Shown: positions 23,102 through 31,172, numbered from the stretch's first letter. The stretch is 57,105 nucleotides of DNA from Candidatus Yanofskyibacteriota bacterium (GCA_016185525.1 JACPNK010000004.1:17712-74816); one strand, 5' to 3'. Numbers and translations are program-made. Notes: generated by a model not told the origin, from the letters alone.

Positions 23102-24655
23102 TATTTCCTGGACCACTTGCGGGTTTGCCTTGCCTTTTGTTGCCGCCATAACTTGGCCGACCAAAAATTTTAGAGATTCTGTTTTTCCTTTTTTGTAATC
23201 CTCAACGGCTTTGGGATTTTTAGCAACGACTTCCTCCACAGCTTTTTGCAATTCACCGGTATCAGAAACCTGGCCCAGATTTTTTTCTTTCATAATCGCT
23301 TCGGGATGCAGACCAGTCTCGGCCATTTCTTTCAAAACAGCTTTAGCTCCCGTAGAAGAAAGTTTCTCGTGAAAAATCAAAACCATAAGCTCGGCAAAAG
23401 CTTCAGGTGAAATTTTGAATCCTTCCAGTTCGTCAACTTCCAAACCCTTAGCGCTCATTAGCGACGGAAATTCTGTGATAATATAGTTAGCGGAAAGAGT
23501 ATGCAGTTTTGCTGGTAAATGGGCTTCTGTTTTTTCGTTTTGGTTTTGATGAATAACTTTTGCCGCTACATCAAGTTCTGTGGCAACTCTCTCGTAATAA
23601 TCCCCCAAATGCTTAGCAATGGTAAAAATTTCAATTTGAGAGTCATTTAGACCGTACTGTTTTTTAAATCTAATCTTCCTTCCTTCCGGCAATTCCGGCA
23701 TCAAATATTTAATATCTTCCAAATACTTCTCGTCAAAATTTAGTACCGGCAAATCCGGCTCTGGAAAATAGCGATAATCATGCGCCTCTTCTTTGCTTCT
23801 CTGACTGAAAGTTTTTTGTCCAGCTTCATCCCAACCCCGAGTTTCTTGTTTAACTTCTTTTCCCTCTTCCAGCAATTCTGTTTGTCTTTTAATTTCATAT
23901 TCCACAGATTGAGCCGCCGCTCTAATGGAGTTTAAGTTTTTAATCTCAACCTTCGTTCCCAACTTTATAACTTGGGACTTAGAACTTAGAACTTCCGGTC
24001 GAAGTGATATGTTCACTTCGATCCGGTATTGTCCTTTTTCCATGTTGGCATCCGAAACACCAAGATAACGCAAAATCAAACGCAATTTCTCGGCAAATTC
24101 TTTAACCTCTTCCGCGCTGTTTAAATCCGGCTCCGTCACAAGCTCCATCAACGGCACCCCTGCCCTGTTAAAGTCCACCAAGCTATGATCGCCTTTGCTG
24201 TCATGCTGAAGCCGCCCAGCATCTTCCTCTAAGTGAATCCGTGTGATTCGAATGCGCTTAAAGTCTAAGGTCGAAAGACTAATGCTCTGATTATTCTGGC
24301 CTTGGTCGTTAGTCTTTAGACTTTTGTCACTGATCTCCAACCAGCCGTTTGCGCAAAGCGGTCTTTTATATTGGGAAATTTGATAGCCTTTGGGCAAATC
24401 GGGGTAAAAGTAATTTTTTCGGTCAAAATTAGTCTGCTTAGCAATCTCACAATTCAAAGCAAAACCGACTAAAATGGTTTTCTTTATCGCCTCTTCATTT
24501 ATAACCGGGAGAACCCCCGGAAAACCCATACAAATAGGGCAAATGTTTGTATTCGGGTGTTTCTCGTCCGGATCGTTCAACGAATCGCAGAACATTTTTG
24601 TCCTGGTTTTCAGCTCTGCATGAATCTCCAGCCCGATTGTGGGTTTATAGTTCAT
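23078..24655 (-). CDS. gatB: Aspartyl/glutamyl-tRNA amidotransferase subunit B
   Basis: 525 residues (usual about 475). GatB starts YKPTIGLEIHAELKTRTKMFC and carries NTNICPICMGFPGVLPV, DLPKGYQISQYK, RIHLEEDAGRLQHD, VDFNRAGVPLMELVTEPD and DYRYFPEPDLP. The C-terminal YqeY-like domain is intact. With GatA and GatC it converts Glu-tRNA(Gln) or Asp-tRNA(Asn) to the amides. Two spots of extra residues are encoded by repeat-like DNA: about 20 residues before RIRITRIHLEED (24259-24326) and about 10 before LGTKVEIKN (23957-23996). gatC and gatA lie 20 kb away. It ends in TGA, showing that UGA is a stop here. Confidence 0.96.
   Translation of the reverse strand: MNYKPTIGLEIHAELKTRTKMFCDSLNDPDEKHPNTNICPICMGFPGVLPVINEEAIKKTILVGFALNCEIAKQTNFDRKNYFYPDLPKGYQISQYKRPLCANGWLEISDKSLKTNDQGQNNQSISLSTLDFKRIRITRIHLEEDAGRLQHDSKGDHSLVDFNRAGVPLMELVTEPDLNSAEEVKEFAEKLRLILRYLGVSDANMEKGQYRIEVNISLRPEVLSSKSQVIKLGTKVEIKNLNSIRAAAQSVEYEIKRQTELLEEGKEVKQETRGWDEAGQKTFSQRSKEEAHDYRYFPEPDLPVLNFDEKYLEDIKYLMPELPEGRKIRFKKQYGLNDSQIEIFTIAKHLGDYYERVATELDVAAKVIHQNQNEKTEAHLPAKLHTLSANYIITEFPSLMSAKGLEVDELEGFKISPEAFAELMVLIFHEKLSSTGAKAVLKEMAETGLHPEAIMKEKNLGQVSDTGELQKAVEEVVAKNPKAVEDYKKGKTESLKFLVGQVMAATKGKANPQVVQEILTELFGL
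23957..23996. repeat. Repeat-like in-frame insertion 2 in gatB
   Basis: Words AACTTATAAAGTT/CTTAGAACTTAGAACTT in inverted order encode VLSSKSQVIK, absent from typical GatB between the SLRPE and GTKVEIKN motifs. Confidence 0.5.
24259..24326. repeat. AAAGTCTAA-type palindromic element inside gatB
   Basis: Inverted arms AAAGTCTAAGG... and ...TTAGTCTTTAGACTTT around a centre containing TCTGGCC. It encodes about 20 residues (SLKTNDQGQNNQSISLSTLDF) in frame between two conserved GatB blocks. The words match the elements at 2130, 11553 and 27610. Confidence 0.7.
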
Positions 24656-24678
24656 GTTGGTTATCTTATCACCATTTT

Positions 24679-25194
24679 TTATAACAAAAAAGAGCCCACA
24701 AGGACTCTTTTTTTTAGAGTCAAGAACGTATAAGGGACTGGATTTTCATCGTCTGGATCATGTACTTCTTTTTCGACCTCCAGCCAATCATCTACATCAA
24801 ATTCCGGGAAAAACGCATCCCCTTCAAATTGAGCATCAACTAGCGTCAGATACATTTTGACTGTGGCAGAAAGAAATTGCCGGTATATTGTCGAACCCCC
24901 GATAACCATAACTTCTTCTGTATTTTCTTGAGCTGCATAATAAAGCGCTTCTCTAACAGAATGTGCAACAACGATATTTTTTAAGTGGCACTCTAAGCCC
25001 CTCGTTATAACAATGTTTAGACGTCCGGGAAGTATTTTTCCAATAGACTGGTGTGTCGTACGGCCCATAATGATGGGCTTTCCCATTGTGCATTCCTTGA
25101 AATGCTTAAGATCTGCCGGAAGAAGCCACGGTATACGACCCTTGTTTCCGATAACTCGATTATTATCAAACGCCGCAATTATTGAGATGGTCAT
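24679..25194 (-). CDS. folA: Dihydrofolate reductase
   Basis: 171 residues. ISIIAAFDNNRVIGNKGRIPWLLPADLKHFKECT, the active-site Asp in LPADLKHF, PIIMGRTTHQSIGK and VMVIGGSTIYRQFL are classical DHFR blocks. It regenerates tetrahydrofolate used by ThyA. It follows thyA by three bases on the same strand, so the two are co-transcribed. The last residues (KKRVLVGSFLL) are encoded within the terminator hairpin, so the stop lies in its T-tract. Confidence 0.95.
   Translation of the reverse strand: MTISIIAAFDNNRVIGNKGRIPWLLPADLKHFKECTMGKPIIMGRTTHQSIGKILPGRLNIVITRGLECHLKNIVVAHSVREALYYAAQENTEEVMVIGGSTIYRQFLSATVKMYLTLVDAQFEGDAFFPEFDVDDWLEVEKEVHDPDDENPVPYTFLTLKKRVLVGSFLL
24682..24708 (-). terminator. 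Terminator of thyA-folA
   Basis: AGAGtCCttgtGGgCTCT hairpin then TTTTTTG on the minus strand, overlapping the 3' end of folA. Confidence 0.75.
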
Positions 25195-25197
25195 AAT

Positions 25198-26031
25198 CTA
25201 AACAGCCATCTCAGCCTTAATCGAAGGATGGTATTCATAGCCAACAAGCTCAATATCATTCATTGTAAATTTATTAATATCCTTTACTTCGGAATTTAGC
25301 CAAAGCCTAGGAAGCGGAAGAGGTTCCCGAGAAAGTTGTTCGCGTACTTGGTCTAGGTGATTATGATAAATGTGGGTATCAGCAAGCACAATAATCAGCT
25401 CATGTGGCTCCAAGCTAGTAACTTGAGCCACCATGTGTAAAAGAAGCGCATATGAAGCAATATTAAACGGCACTCCGAGAAACATATCACAACTACGCTG
25501 ATACATCGCAAGTGAGAGTTCCTGTTGAGGTGAAACAAAAAATTGATAGAACATATGACACGGGGGAAGAGCCATATTATCAAGTTCGCCAGGATTCCAG
25601 GCAGTAACCACAAGTCGGCGATTGTAAGGATCATTTTTAATACGCTCAATAACTTGACCAAACTGGTCTATCTCTCTACCATCGGGCGCGCGCCACGAAC
25701 GCCACTGTACGCCATATATTCGGCCAAGATCGCCATTGAATCGAGCTTTCGGTTTCCAATATTCCGATTGAGCATTTAGCGTCCAAATAGTTCGGTCATT
25801 TCCCACAAGTTCTCTCAAACGATTATCATCCGAACTGCCTTCAAGAAACCACAGTAGCTCGGCTTTTACCGACTTAAATGCCAGTTTTTTTGTTGTGATA
25901 GCAGGAAATCCATTTCTAAGATCAAACCTCATCGGTTTCAAAAATAGAGCTCGGGTATTTACCCCTGTCCGATTTGGCTTATCGACACCACGCTCAATAA
26001 CCTCTTTAAGAACATCGAGATACTGTCTCAT
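25198..26031 (-). CDS. thyA: Thymidylate synthase
   Basis: 277 residues. Catalytic Cys in LPPCHMFYQFFV. RSCDMFLGVPFNIASYALLLHMVAQ and HIYHNHLDQVREQLSREPLPLP are diagnostic, as is the start MRQYLDVLKEVIERGVDKPNRTG. It makes dTMP from dUMP with methylene-tetrahydrofolate. First gene of the thyA-folA operon and next to tmk, so dTTP supply is grouped here. Confidence 0.96.
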   Translation of the reverse strand: MRQYLDVLKEVIERGVDKPNRTGVNTRALFLKPMRFDLRNGFPAITTKKLAFKSVKAELLWFLEGSSDDNRLRELVGNDRTIWTLNAQSEYWKPKARFNGDLGRIYGVQWRSWRAPDGREIDQFGQVIERIKNDPYNRRLVVTAWNPGELDNMALPPCHMFYQFFVSPQQELSLAMYQRSCDMFLGVPFNIASYALLLHMVAQVTSLEPHELIIVLADTHIYHNHLDQVREQLSREPLPLPRLWLNSEVKDINKFTMNDIELVGYEYHPSIKAEMAV

Positions 26032-26077
26032 GTTTTTTCCTTTTTTAAAGAACGGTTTTAGAATCTTATCAAAAATA

Positions 26078-26105
26078 AAAATAAAAAAAAGAGGCCAGCG
26101 GCCTC
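26078..26105 (-). terminator. Terminator of tmk
   Basis: GAGGCC-gct-GGCCTC followed by eight T on the minus strand. Confidence 0.85.
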
Positions 26106-26106
26106 G

Positions 26107-26844
26107 TTACTTTGCAAATAATTTCTTAACTTCCTGCCAAGCCAGCTCATGAACTTCTGGAATTGTCAGAAGCCTCTGCTCTTCTTTGCTAAAGACATTG
26201 ATTATTTTCCAATAGTCGGGAAATAATTTAGCCGCATACATATACGCCCACCACGATTTCTCTAACATTTCTTTATTAGACTCATGGGCATCCTTTTCCT
26301 TCTCTTCTTTTTTAAGCTGTTCTTCCTTAAGCTCCCAAGCAATCTTCGGCGGTACGTTAAAAAGCAAAACTAGATCGGGCTTTGGTATCTCTAAAAGCTC
26401 ATACTCTGTTTCAAGAAGCCACTTAATAAATTTCTCCTGTTTAACGGTGTCTTTTGCCTTAGCTCCCTGATGACCTATATTGGATTCCATATAACGATTA
26501 GAAACCACCACAAAGCCATCTTTCAAAAGATTAGACAGGCTGAATATGTTATCTTGAGAGAAAGCGGCATCAAATCTGTCTAACGCATAAGCCAAAGAGG
26601 CAAAAAACTTATTGACCTTGTCTGCCGGACCATAACCAGGACGCTCAAAACCGCCATCTTTTTTGCCCAAATATTTTTCAACAAACCAAGCTGCAGGATG
26701 TCCATATCTAGGAAAATCAGTTGTAAACACTTTTGTGACACCATCCGCCCTTAGCCTTTTTTGTAAAAGTCCAAATTGCTCTGTCTTTCCGCTACCGTCT
26801 ATTCCCTCACAAACAATTAACTTGCCGGGATATTTCGCTGACAT
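26107..26844 (-). CDS. tmk: Thymidylate kinase-like protein
   Basis: 245 residues, longer than common Tmk (about 210). P-loop CEGIDGSGKTEQFGLL. TTDFPRYGHPAAWFVEKYL resembles the DR(Y/F) region of eukaryotic-like kinases. VVSNRYMESNIGHQGAK is the DRY-type block with SNRY, and KPDLVLLFNVPP is present. A charged lid insert follows (KEEQLKKEEKEKDAHESNKEM). It phosphorylates dTMP to dTDP. AAGGAG lies seven bases before the start, and its own terminator separates it from thyA. Confidence 0.9.
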   Translation of the reverse strand: MSAKYPGKLIVCEGIDGSGKTEQFGLLQKRLRADGVTKVFTTDFPRYGHPAAWFVEKYLGKKDGGFERPGYGPADKVNKFFASLAYALDRFDAAFSQDNIFSLSNLLKDGFVVVSNRYMESNIGHQGAKAKDTVKQEKFIKWLLETEYELLEIPKPDLVLLFNVPPKIAWELKEEQLKKEEKEKDAHESNKEMLEKSWWAYMYAAKLFPDYWKIINVFSKEEQRLLTIPEVHELAWQEVKKLFAK

Positions 26845-26854
26845 ATTTGCTCCT

Positions 26855-26885
26855 TAAAAAATAGAGAAAGCAACAAGCTTTCTCT
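26855..26885 (-). terminator. Terminator upstream of tmk
   Basis: AGAGAAAGC-ttgtt-GCTTTCTCT followed by ATTTTTT on the minus strand; ends the small coiled-coil gene. Confidence 0.8.
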
Positions 26886-26920
26886 ATTATAGTCGCAAAA
26901 TATTTTAGCGCAAGCGCGGA

Positions 26921-27148
26921 CTAGCTTTTAATATTTAAGGATTGTTCTATGCGAGACATTCTGCGATTAAGGTTCTTGACTTCACTTCTAACATCCAAAT
27001 CTTTTTTAATTTCTTCAAAGCCATTGGCAGTCATTATTGCTAATTTTCCGACTTCTTCAGTAACTAAACTTTTGACGTCTTCAATATCATCTTTCGTTGC
27101 CAATTTATTTAGTTGTTTATCTAGATATTCCTTAGTAAGTTCTGACAT
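26921..27148 (-). CDS. Small coiled-coil protein
   Basis: 75 residues, almost entirely helical and charged (LTKEYLDKQLNKLATKDDIEDVKSLV ... VKNLNRRMSRIEQSLN). Heptad spacing suggests a coiled coil of the type found in phage-tail or hypothetical proteins. No catalytic motif. It lies between rplK and tmk with its own terminator. Function unknown. Confidence 0.6.
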   Translation of the reverse strand: MSELTKEYLDKQLNKLATKDDIEDVKSLVTEEVGKLAIMTANGFEEIKKDLDVRSEVKNLNRRMSRIEQSLNIKS

Positions 27149-27189
27149 AACAATTCAATTATATAACTCCTAACAATCTTGGCAAACCA

Positions 27190-27609
27190 CTATTTCACCT
27201 CTACCCCCATATTTCTTGCTGTGCCCTCAATGATTCTCATGGCTCCCTCAACGTCATTGGCATTTAAATCTTCCATTTTCAGTTGAGCTATCTCTCTGAC
27301 TTGACCCTTCGTAACACTGCCGACCTTTTTTTTGTTCGGCTCACCGGAGCCTTTTTCAACTTTAGCCGCCTTGAGCAAAAGACTGGCCGCCGGAGGGGTC
27401 TTTAATTTAAAGTCAAAAGTCCTGTCTTCATAAACGGTAATTTCAGCCGGAATAACCTGCCCCATCTTGTCCCGAGTCGCCTCGTTAAACTTGAGAACAA
27501 ATTCCTGGATATTTAATCCGTGCTGTCCTAAAGCCGGCCCAACCGGAGGCGCCGGTGTTGCCTTACCGGCATCAATCTGAAGTTTTAATACAGTTTTAAT
27601 TTTCTTCAT
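27190..27609 (-). CDS. rplK: 50S ribosomal protein L11
   Basis: 139 residues. KLQIDAGKATPAPPVGPALGQHGLNIQEFVLKFN and the C-terminal KVGSVTKGQVREIAQLKMEDLNANDVEGAMRIIEGTARNMG are diagnostic of uL11, part of the GTPase-associated centre. Normally it follows nusG directly; here a 407-bp unit with the four-helix-bundle gene separates them. The usual partner rplA is not downstream. Confidence 0.97.
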   Translation of the reverse strand: MKKIKTVLKLQIDAGKATPAPPVGPALGQHGLNIQEFVLKFNEATRDKMGQVIPAEITVYEDRTFDFKLKTPPAASLLLKAAKVEKGSGEPNKKKVGSVTKGQVREIAQLKMEDLNANDVEGAMRIIEGTARNMGVEVK

Positions 27610-28016
27610 AAGCTTAAGGTCTAAAGACTAAAGTCTAAGGCTAGAAATTAAAGATTTAATTTTAGAAGCCAACAAACAACTGTCTTTATAAAAACCGTCA
27701 AATTCGCTTTTCACAATAAAATTTAGATCTAAGGAAATATATAATCCGGTTACGGTTTCGTTAAGTGATCCCAAAGAAATTCTTAGAAATCTTTTAAACT
27801 CTGGGTCCGACTTCTTGTCACTACCTTCCGCTATATTTAAAGCTATGGAAACTGCCGCTCGTCTTAATTGGCTTGTTAGTCCAAAAAGTTCGCTCTTTGG
27901 AAACTTACCTGTAATTTTATAAATATCGGCACTAAACTTTTTTGCTAATTTCCAAATTTCTAAATTCTCAAATCGATAATACATGCCTTAGTCTTTCGTC
28001 ATTAGACTTTAGTCTT
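27610..28016 (-). mobile_element. Candidate palindromic element carrying a four-helix-bundle gene
   Basis: The DNA between the nusG stop and the rplK start consists only of the gene at 27628-27984 and two arms. Left arm 27611-27646 has TAAGGTCTAAAGACTAAAG then TCTAAGGCTAG. Right arm 27985-28016 has GCCTTAGTCTTTCGTCATTA then GACTTTAGTC. The arms are inverted relative to each other, each ending in CTAAGGC at the gene. The ATG directly touches one arm and the stop codon lies within the other. Short elements at 2130, 11553 and 24259 have the same arms with only a few bases in the centre. Confidence 0.6.
27628..27984 (-). CDS. Four-helix-bundle protein (rRNA intervening-sequence protein family)
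   Basis: 118 residues. YRFENLEIWKLAKKFSADIYKITGKFPKSELFGLTSQLRRAAVSIALNIAEGSDKK and the FKRFLRISLGSLNET stretch are the family hallmark of the S23/IVP four-helix-bundle proteins (TIGR02436). Members were first seen as ORFs inside intervening sequences of 23S rRNA and are related in fold to Avd of diversity-generating retroelements. Their molecular role is unsettled, probably nucleic-acid binding. It sits inside the conserved nusG-rplK pair, framed by inverted repeats that also occur in the 16S gene of this window. Confidence 0.9.
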   Translation of the reverse strand: MYYRFENLEIWKLAKKFSADIYKITGKFPKSELFGLTSQLRRAAVSIALNIAEGSDKKSDPEFKRFLRISLGSLNETVTGLYISLDLNFIVKSEFDGFYKDSCLLASKIKSLISSLRL

Positions 28017-28562
28017 TTATAATTTCTTAATCTGCAAAAAGTCCAATTCAACCGGTGTCTCTCTGCCAAACATCGTCACTAAGACCTTGATTCTGCCACG
28101 CTCTTCATCAACTTCCGAAACTCTGCCGTCAAAGTCCTTGAACGGACCGTCTGTAATTTTGACGTTATCGCCTACCACAATATCAAACTTATACTTGGGC
28201 TCGTCCACGCCCGTTCTTTTTATGAGGGCCTCGGCCTCCTCTTTTGACAAAGGTGTCGGAATAACACCGGCGCCGATAAAACCGGTAACGTTCGGCGTGT
28301 TTCTGACGACATACCACGAATCATCGGTAACAATCATCTCAACCAAAACATAACCCGGAAAAATTTTTTCTTCAACCGTCTCTCTCTTACCGCCTTTTAT
28401 TTTTATCTTTTTCTCCTTGGGCACCAAAACATTAAAAATCTTGTCTTCATACCCTAAAGACTCAATACGCTGTCTCAAGCCGTTGGCAACATTATCCTCA
28501 TAACCTGAATAAGTATGTATAGCATACCAATGTTTTTCCCCGGTTGTAGCTTGCTTTGCCAT
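28017..28562 (-). CDS. nusG: Transcription termination/antitermination protein NusG
   Basis: 181 residues. NGN domain at the start (HWYAIHTYSGYEDNVANGLRQRIESL ... FPGYVLVEMIVTDDSWYVVRNTPNVTGFIG) and a C-terminal KOW domain (GDNVKITDGPFKDFDGRVSEVDEERGRIKVLVTMFGRETPVELDF). It binds RNA polymerase and modulates pausing and coupling. Downstream of secE, separated by the structured element at 28582-28732. Confidence 0.97.
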   Translation of the reverse strand: MAKQATTGEKHWYAIHTYSGYEDNVANGLRQRIESLGYEDKIFNVLVPKEKKIKIKGGKRETVEEKIFPGYVLVEMIVTDDSWYVVRNTPNVTGFIGAGVIPTPLSKEEAEALIKRTGVDEPKYKFDIVVGDNVKITDGPFKDFDGRVSEVDEERGRIKVLVTMFGRETPVELDFLQIKKL

Positions 28563-28581
28563 TTTTATTAAACTCAGCGTA

Positions 28582-28732
28582 GTGTCTGTTGCTTTTGGAG
28601 GCTCTGAAAGCTGTGGATTGCATGGTTGCGAGCAGTATAATGTTGCAAAGCAACTGCGAGCAAATCCACAGCTTTCAAAGAGTGCAGCTTTCCCGCTGGG
28701 GAAAGCAAACGTCCGGAAAAAGTAACAGACAC
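28582..28732 (+). ncRNA. Second copy of the three-way-junction RNA element, between secE and nusG
   Basis: Closing stem GTGTCTGTTGCTTTT with AAAAGTAACAGACAC (one G-U). The first hairpin has a perfect 14-bp base (GAAAGCTGTGGATT/AATCCACAGCTTTC) and the apex GCAGTATAATGTTGC...ACTGC. The second hairpin is GCTTTCCC-gctg-GGGAAAGC, and the joint is AAACGTCCGGAAAA. It shares TTTGGAGG after the stem, GGTTG...AGTATAATGTT, GAGT before hairpin 2, and the joint with the copy at 18605, while stems differ with matching changes. Strand is given by this match; the flanking genes run on the minus strand. Confidence 0.6.
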
Positions 28733-28743
28733 GAAGCTGACCA

Positions 28744-28926
28744 TTATCTTAAAAATATTTTGTTCAACAGAAAAGTAAAAACAGCATCTAGGCCGCCTAA
28801 AAATGCCGCCACAAACAAACTTAAACCAATCACAATACTTGTGTATTTTATAGTCTGCTGTTTTGTCGGCCAGTCTACCCGGCCCAATTCACCTCTAACG
28901 TCTTTAAGAAAACCAGGAACATTCAT
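28744..28926 (-). CDS. secE: Preprotein translocase subunit SecE
   Basis: 60 residues with the usual VPGFLKDVRGELGRVDWPTKQQTIKYTSIVIGLSLFVAAFLGGLDAVFTFLL: a conserved amphipathic helix with WPT, then one transmembrane helix. It clamps SecY in the translocon. First gene of secE-nusG, preceded by a terminator for gyrB. Confidence 0.95.
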   Translation of the reverse strand: MNVPGFLKDVRGELGRVDWPTKQQTIKYTSIVIGLSLFVAAFLGGLDAVFTFLLNKIFLR

Positions 28927-28934
28927 TTTTTCTA

Positions 28935-28956
28935 TTTTAAAACCCCTCGCGGGGGC
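28935..28956 (-). terminator. Terminator of gyrB
   Basis: CCCCC-gcga-GGGG followed by TTTTAAAATA on the minus strand, between gyrB and secE. Confidence 0.7.
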
Positions 28957-29012
28957 TTATTTAATTAACCCCAGTATAGCACCCGGCAAACCATAAAGTC
29001 AAGTTTACGTTA

Positions 29013-31091
29013 TTATACATCTAGGTTTTTGACATTCTTAGCGTGAGTCTGGATAAATTTCTTTCTTGGCAAAACTTCACTGCCCATAAGAGTGTCAAAA
29101 ACTTCGTCAGCTAATTCGGCATCCTTCATGGTGACCTGAAGCAAGACCCTATTTTCCGGATTCATCGTCGTTTCCCAAAGCTGTTCGGGGTTCATCTCTC
29201 CAAGACCCTTGTATCTCTGCAGAATGATTCCCTTCAATTTGGCGGGACTCTCTTCAAACGCTTCAATTTCTTCTCCGGCTTTTCCGTTAATTTCACTAAC
29301 CTCCCATTCTCCCTTTTTTATTTTTTGAGCTTTTTCAGCCGGCATAAGTTCTTTCGAAATCTTTTCTTTCGCTTCGTCGTTATAAGCATATCTTACCTCG
29401 CTACCCTTTTGCAAACGGTACAGCGGCGGCTGGGCGATATAGATATGCCCGGCAGAAATTAACTGCGGAAAATATCTGTAAAACAAAGTCAAAAGCAGAG
29501 TACGAATATGCGAACCATCGCTATCAGCATCAGTCATAATAACAACTTTGTGATAACGCAATTTTGTGAGGTCAAACTCCTCGGCAATAGCAGTACCGAT
29601 GGCAATAACCAGCGATCGGATTTCTTCGTTGGCCAGCATTTTGTCCAAACGAGCTTTTTCTACATTTAAAATTTTACCCCGCAAAGGAAGAATGGCTTGG
29701 GTTCTGCGACTTCGACCTTGGGTTGCGCTTCCGCCGGCTGAATCACCCTCTACAATAAACAGTTCCGATTCTGACGGATCACGACTGGAACAATCTCGTA
29801 GTTTGCCCGGCAAAGTGAAGCCCTCCATAGCGCCTTTACGAATAACTGTCTCGCGAGCGGCTTTAGCGGCAATTCTAGCTTTGGAGGCCAAAATCACTTT
29901 TTCCAGCATCCCGCGGGCATCTGAAGGATTTCTTTCCAGCCAGTCAGGAATCTCCACGTTTAAAACACCCTCCACCGCCGTCCTGGCTTCGGGATTGCCC
30001 AACTTGGCCTTGGTTTGTCCCTCAAATTGCGGCTCTCTTAATTTTACGGAAACAACAGCAGTTAAACCCTCTCTGATATCGTCTCCGGTCAAATTTTCGT
30101 CTTTATCTTTGAGATAGCTGTTTTTGCGCGCGTAGTCATTCAAAGCTCTGGTGATAGCCGAACGAAAACCGGTAATGTGCATACCGCCTTCTAATGTGTG
30201 AATATTGTTGGCAAAGCCCATTTCTTTGCCTTGAATATCATCAGTGTATTGAAAACCGACTTCCACCTGCATATCTTCCAAATCTTTGGAAACATAAAAA
30301 ATGTTTGGATGCTTCGCTTCCTCCTTGCGGTTCAGGAAATATTTTATGTAAGAAACCACGCCGCCTTCAAAGTAGAAGCCATGGCTCAAGAAAAAAGTTG
30401 ACTCTTCGTTATTTTCTGGCCTAACAGATTTTATAGGCAAACGCTCGTCGGTGATATTGATCTTAACCCCCTTTATCAGATAAGCCTGCTGGCGCAAGTG
30501 AGTAATAATTTTATCCCAATCCCAGTTAATTTCTTTAAAAATTTCCGGATCAGGCTGAAAAGTTACCGTTGTCCCAGTCTTATTGGTCTTACCAACTTTT
30601 TTAACCGCCGCCAAAGGTTTGCCTCGTTTGTATTCTTGGGCAAAAACATCCGGTTTGCGGTTGACTTCCACTTTCATCCAAGAAGACAAAGCGTTGACCA
30701 CAGACAAACCGACACCATGCAAACCGCCGGAAACTTTGTAGGCCGAATGGTCAAACTTACCGCCGGCGTGAAGCATGGTCGCCGCCACCTCCAAAGCTGA
30801 CTTTTTAATCTTGGGATGAGTATCCGTAGGAATACCACGGCCGTCGTCTGATATGCGCACCTGGTTTTCGGGCAGAAGAGTTACGGTGATATTTTTAGCG
30901 TGACCGGCGAGAGCTTCATCATATGAATTGTCAAAAATTTCCCACAATAAGTGGTGCACGCCCTCTGCGCCGGTTGAACCGATATACATACCCGGTCTTT
31001 TCCTGACCGGTTCCAAACCCTCCAAAACATCTATATCAGCGGCTGTGTAGCCGCCTTTTTTTCCGCCAGCCGGCGGACTTTTTTCTGCCAT
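29013..31091 (-). CDS. gyrB: DNA gyrase subunit B
   Basis: 692 residues. GHKL ATPase domain (DIDVLEGLEPVRKRPGMYIGS, WEIFDNSYDEALAGHA, ISDDGRGIPTD, VSGGLHGVGLSVVNALS). Toprim domain with FIVEGDSAGGSATQGRSRRTQAILPLRGKILNVE and the DADSDGSHIRTLLLTLF metal site. C-terminal RYKGLGEMNPEQLWETTMNPENR. The N-terminal MAEKSPPAGGKKGG is a short non-conserved extension. gyrA is not in the window. Confidence 0.97.
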   Translation of the reverse strand: MAEKSPPAGGKKGGYTAADIDVLEGLEPVRKRPGMYIGSTGAEGVHHLLWEIFDNSYDEALAGHAKNITVTLLPENQVRISDDGRGIPTDTHPKIKKSALEVAATMLHAGGKFDHSAYKVSGGLHGVGLSVVNALSSWMKVEVNRKPDVFAQEYKRGKPLAAVKKVGKTNKTGTTVTFQPDPEIFKEINWDWDKIITHLRQQAYLIKGVKINITDERLPIKSVRPENNEESTFFLSHGFYFEGGVVSYIKYFLNRKEEAKHPNIFYVSKDLEDMQVEVGFQYTDDIQGKEMGFANNIHTLEGGMHITGFRSAITRALNDYARKNSYLKDKDENLTGDDIREGLTAVVSVKLREPQFEGQTKAKLGNPEARTAVEGVLNVEIPDWLERNPSDARGMLEKVILASKARIAAKAARETVIRKGAMEGFTLPGKLRDCSSRDPSESELFIVEGDSAGGSATQGRSRRTQAILPLRGKILNVEKARLDKMLANEEIRSLVIAIGTAIAEEFDLTKLRYHKVVIMTDADSDGSHIRTLLLTLFYRYFPQLISAGHIYIAQPPLYRLQKGSEVRYAYNDEAKEKISKELMPAEKAQKIKKGEWEVSEINGKAGEEIEAFEESPAKLKGIILQRYKGLGEMNPEQLWETTMNPENRVLLQVTMKDAELADEVFDTLMGSEVLPRKKFIQTHAKNVKNLDV

Positions 31092-31126
31092 AAGTTGAGT
31101 AAATTTAACTCTCTAATTATATCAAA

Positions 31127-31172
31127 TTTAAAAACAAAAACAAGTCAGGCACTTTTTGAAAAAGTGCCTGAC
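31127..31172 (-). terminator. Terminator of pheS
   Basis: GTCAGGCACTTTTT/AAAGTGCCTGAC long hairpin followed by TTGTTTTTGTTTTT on the minus strand. Confidence 0.85.
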
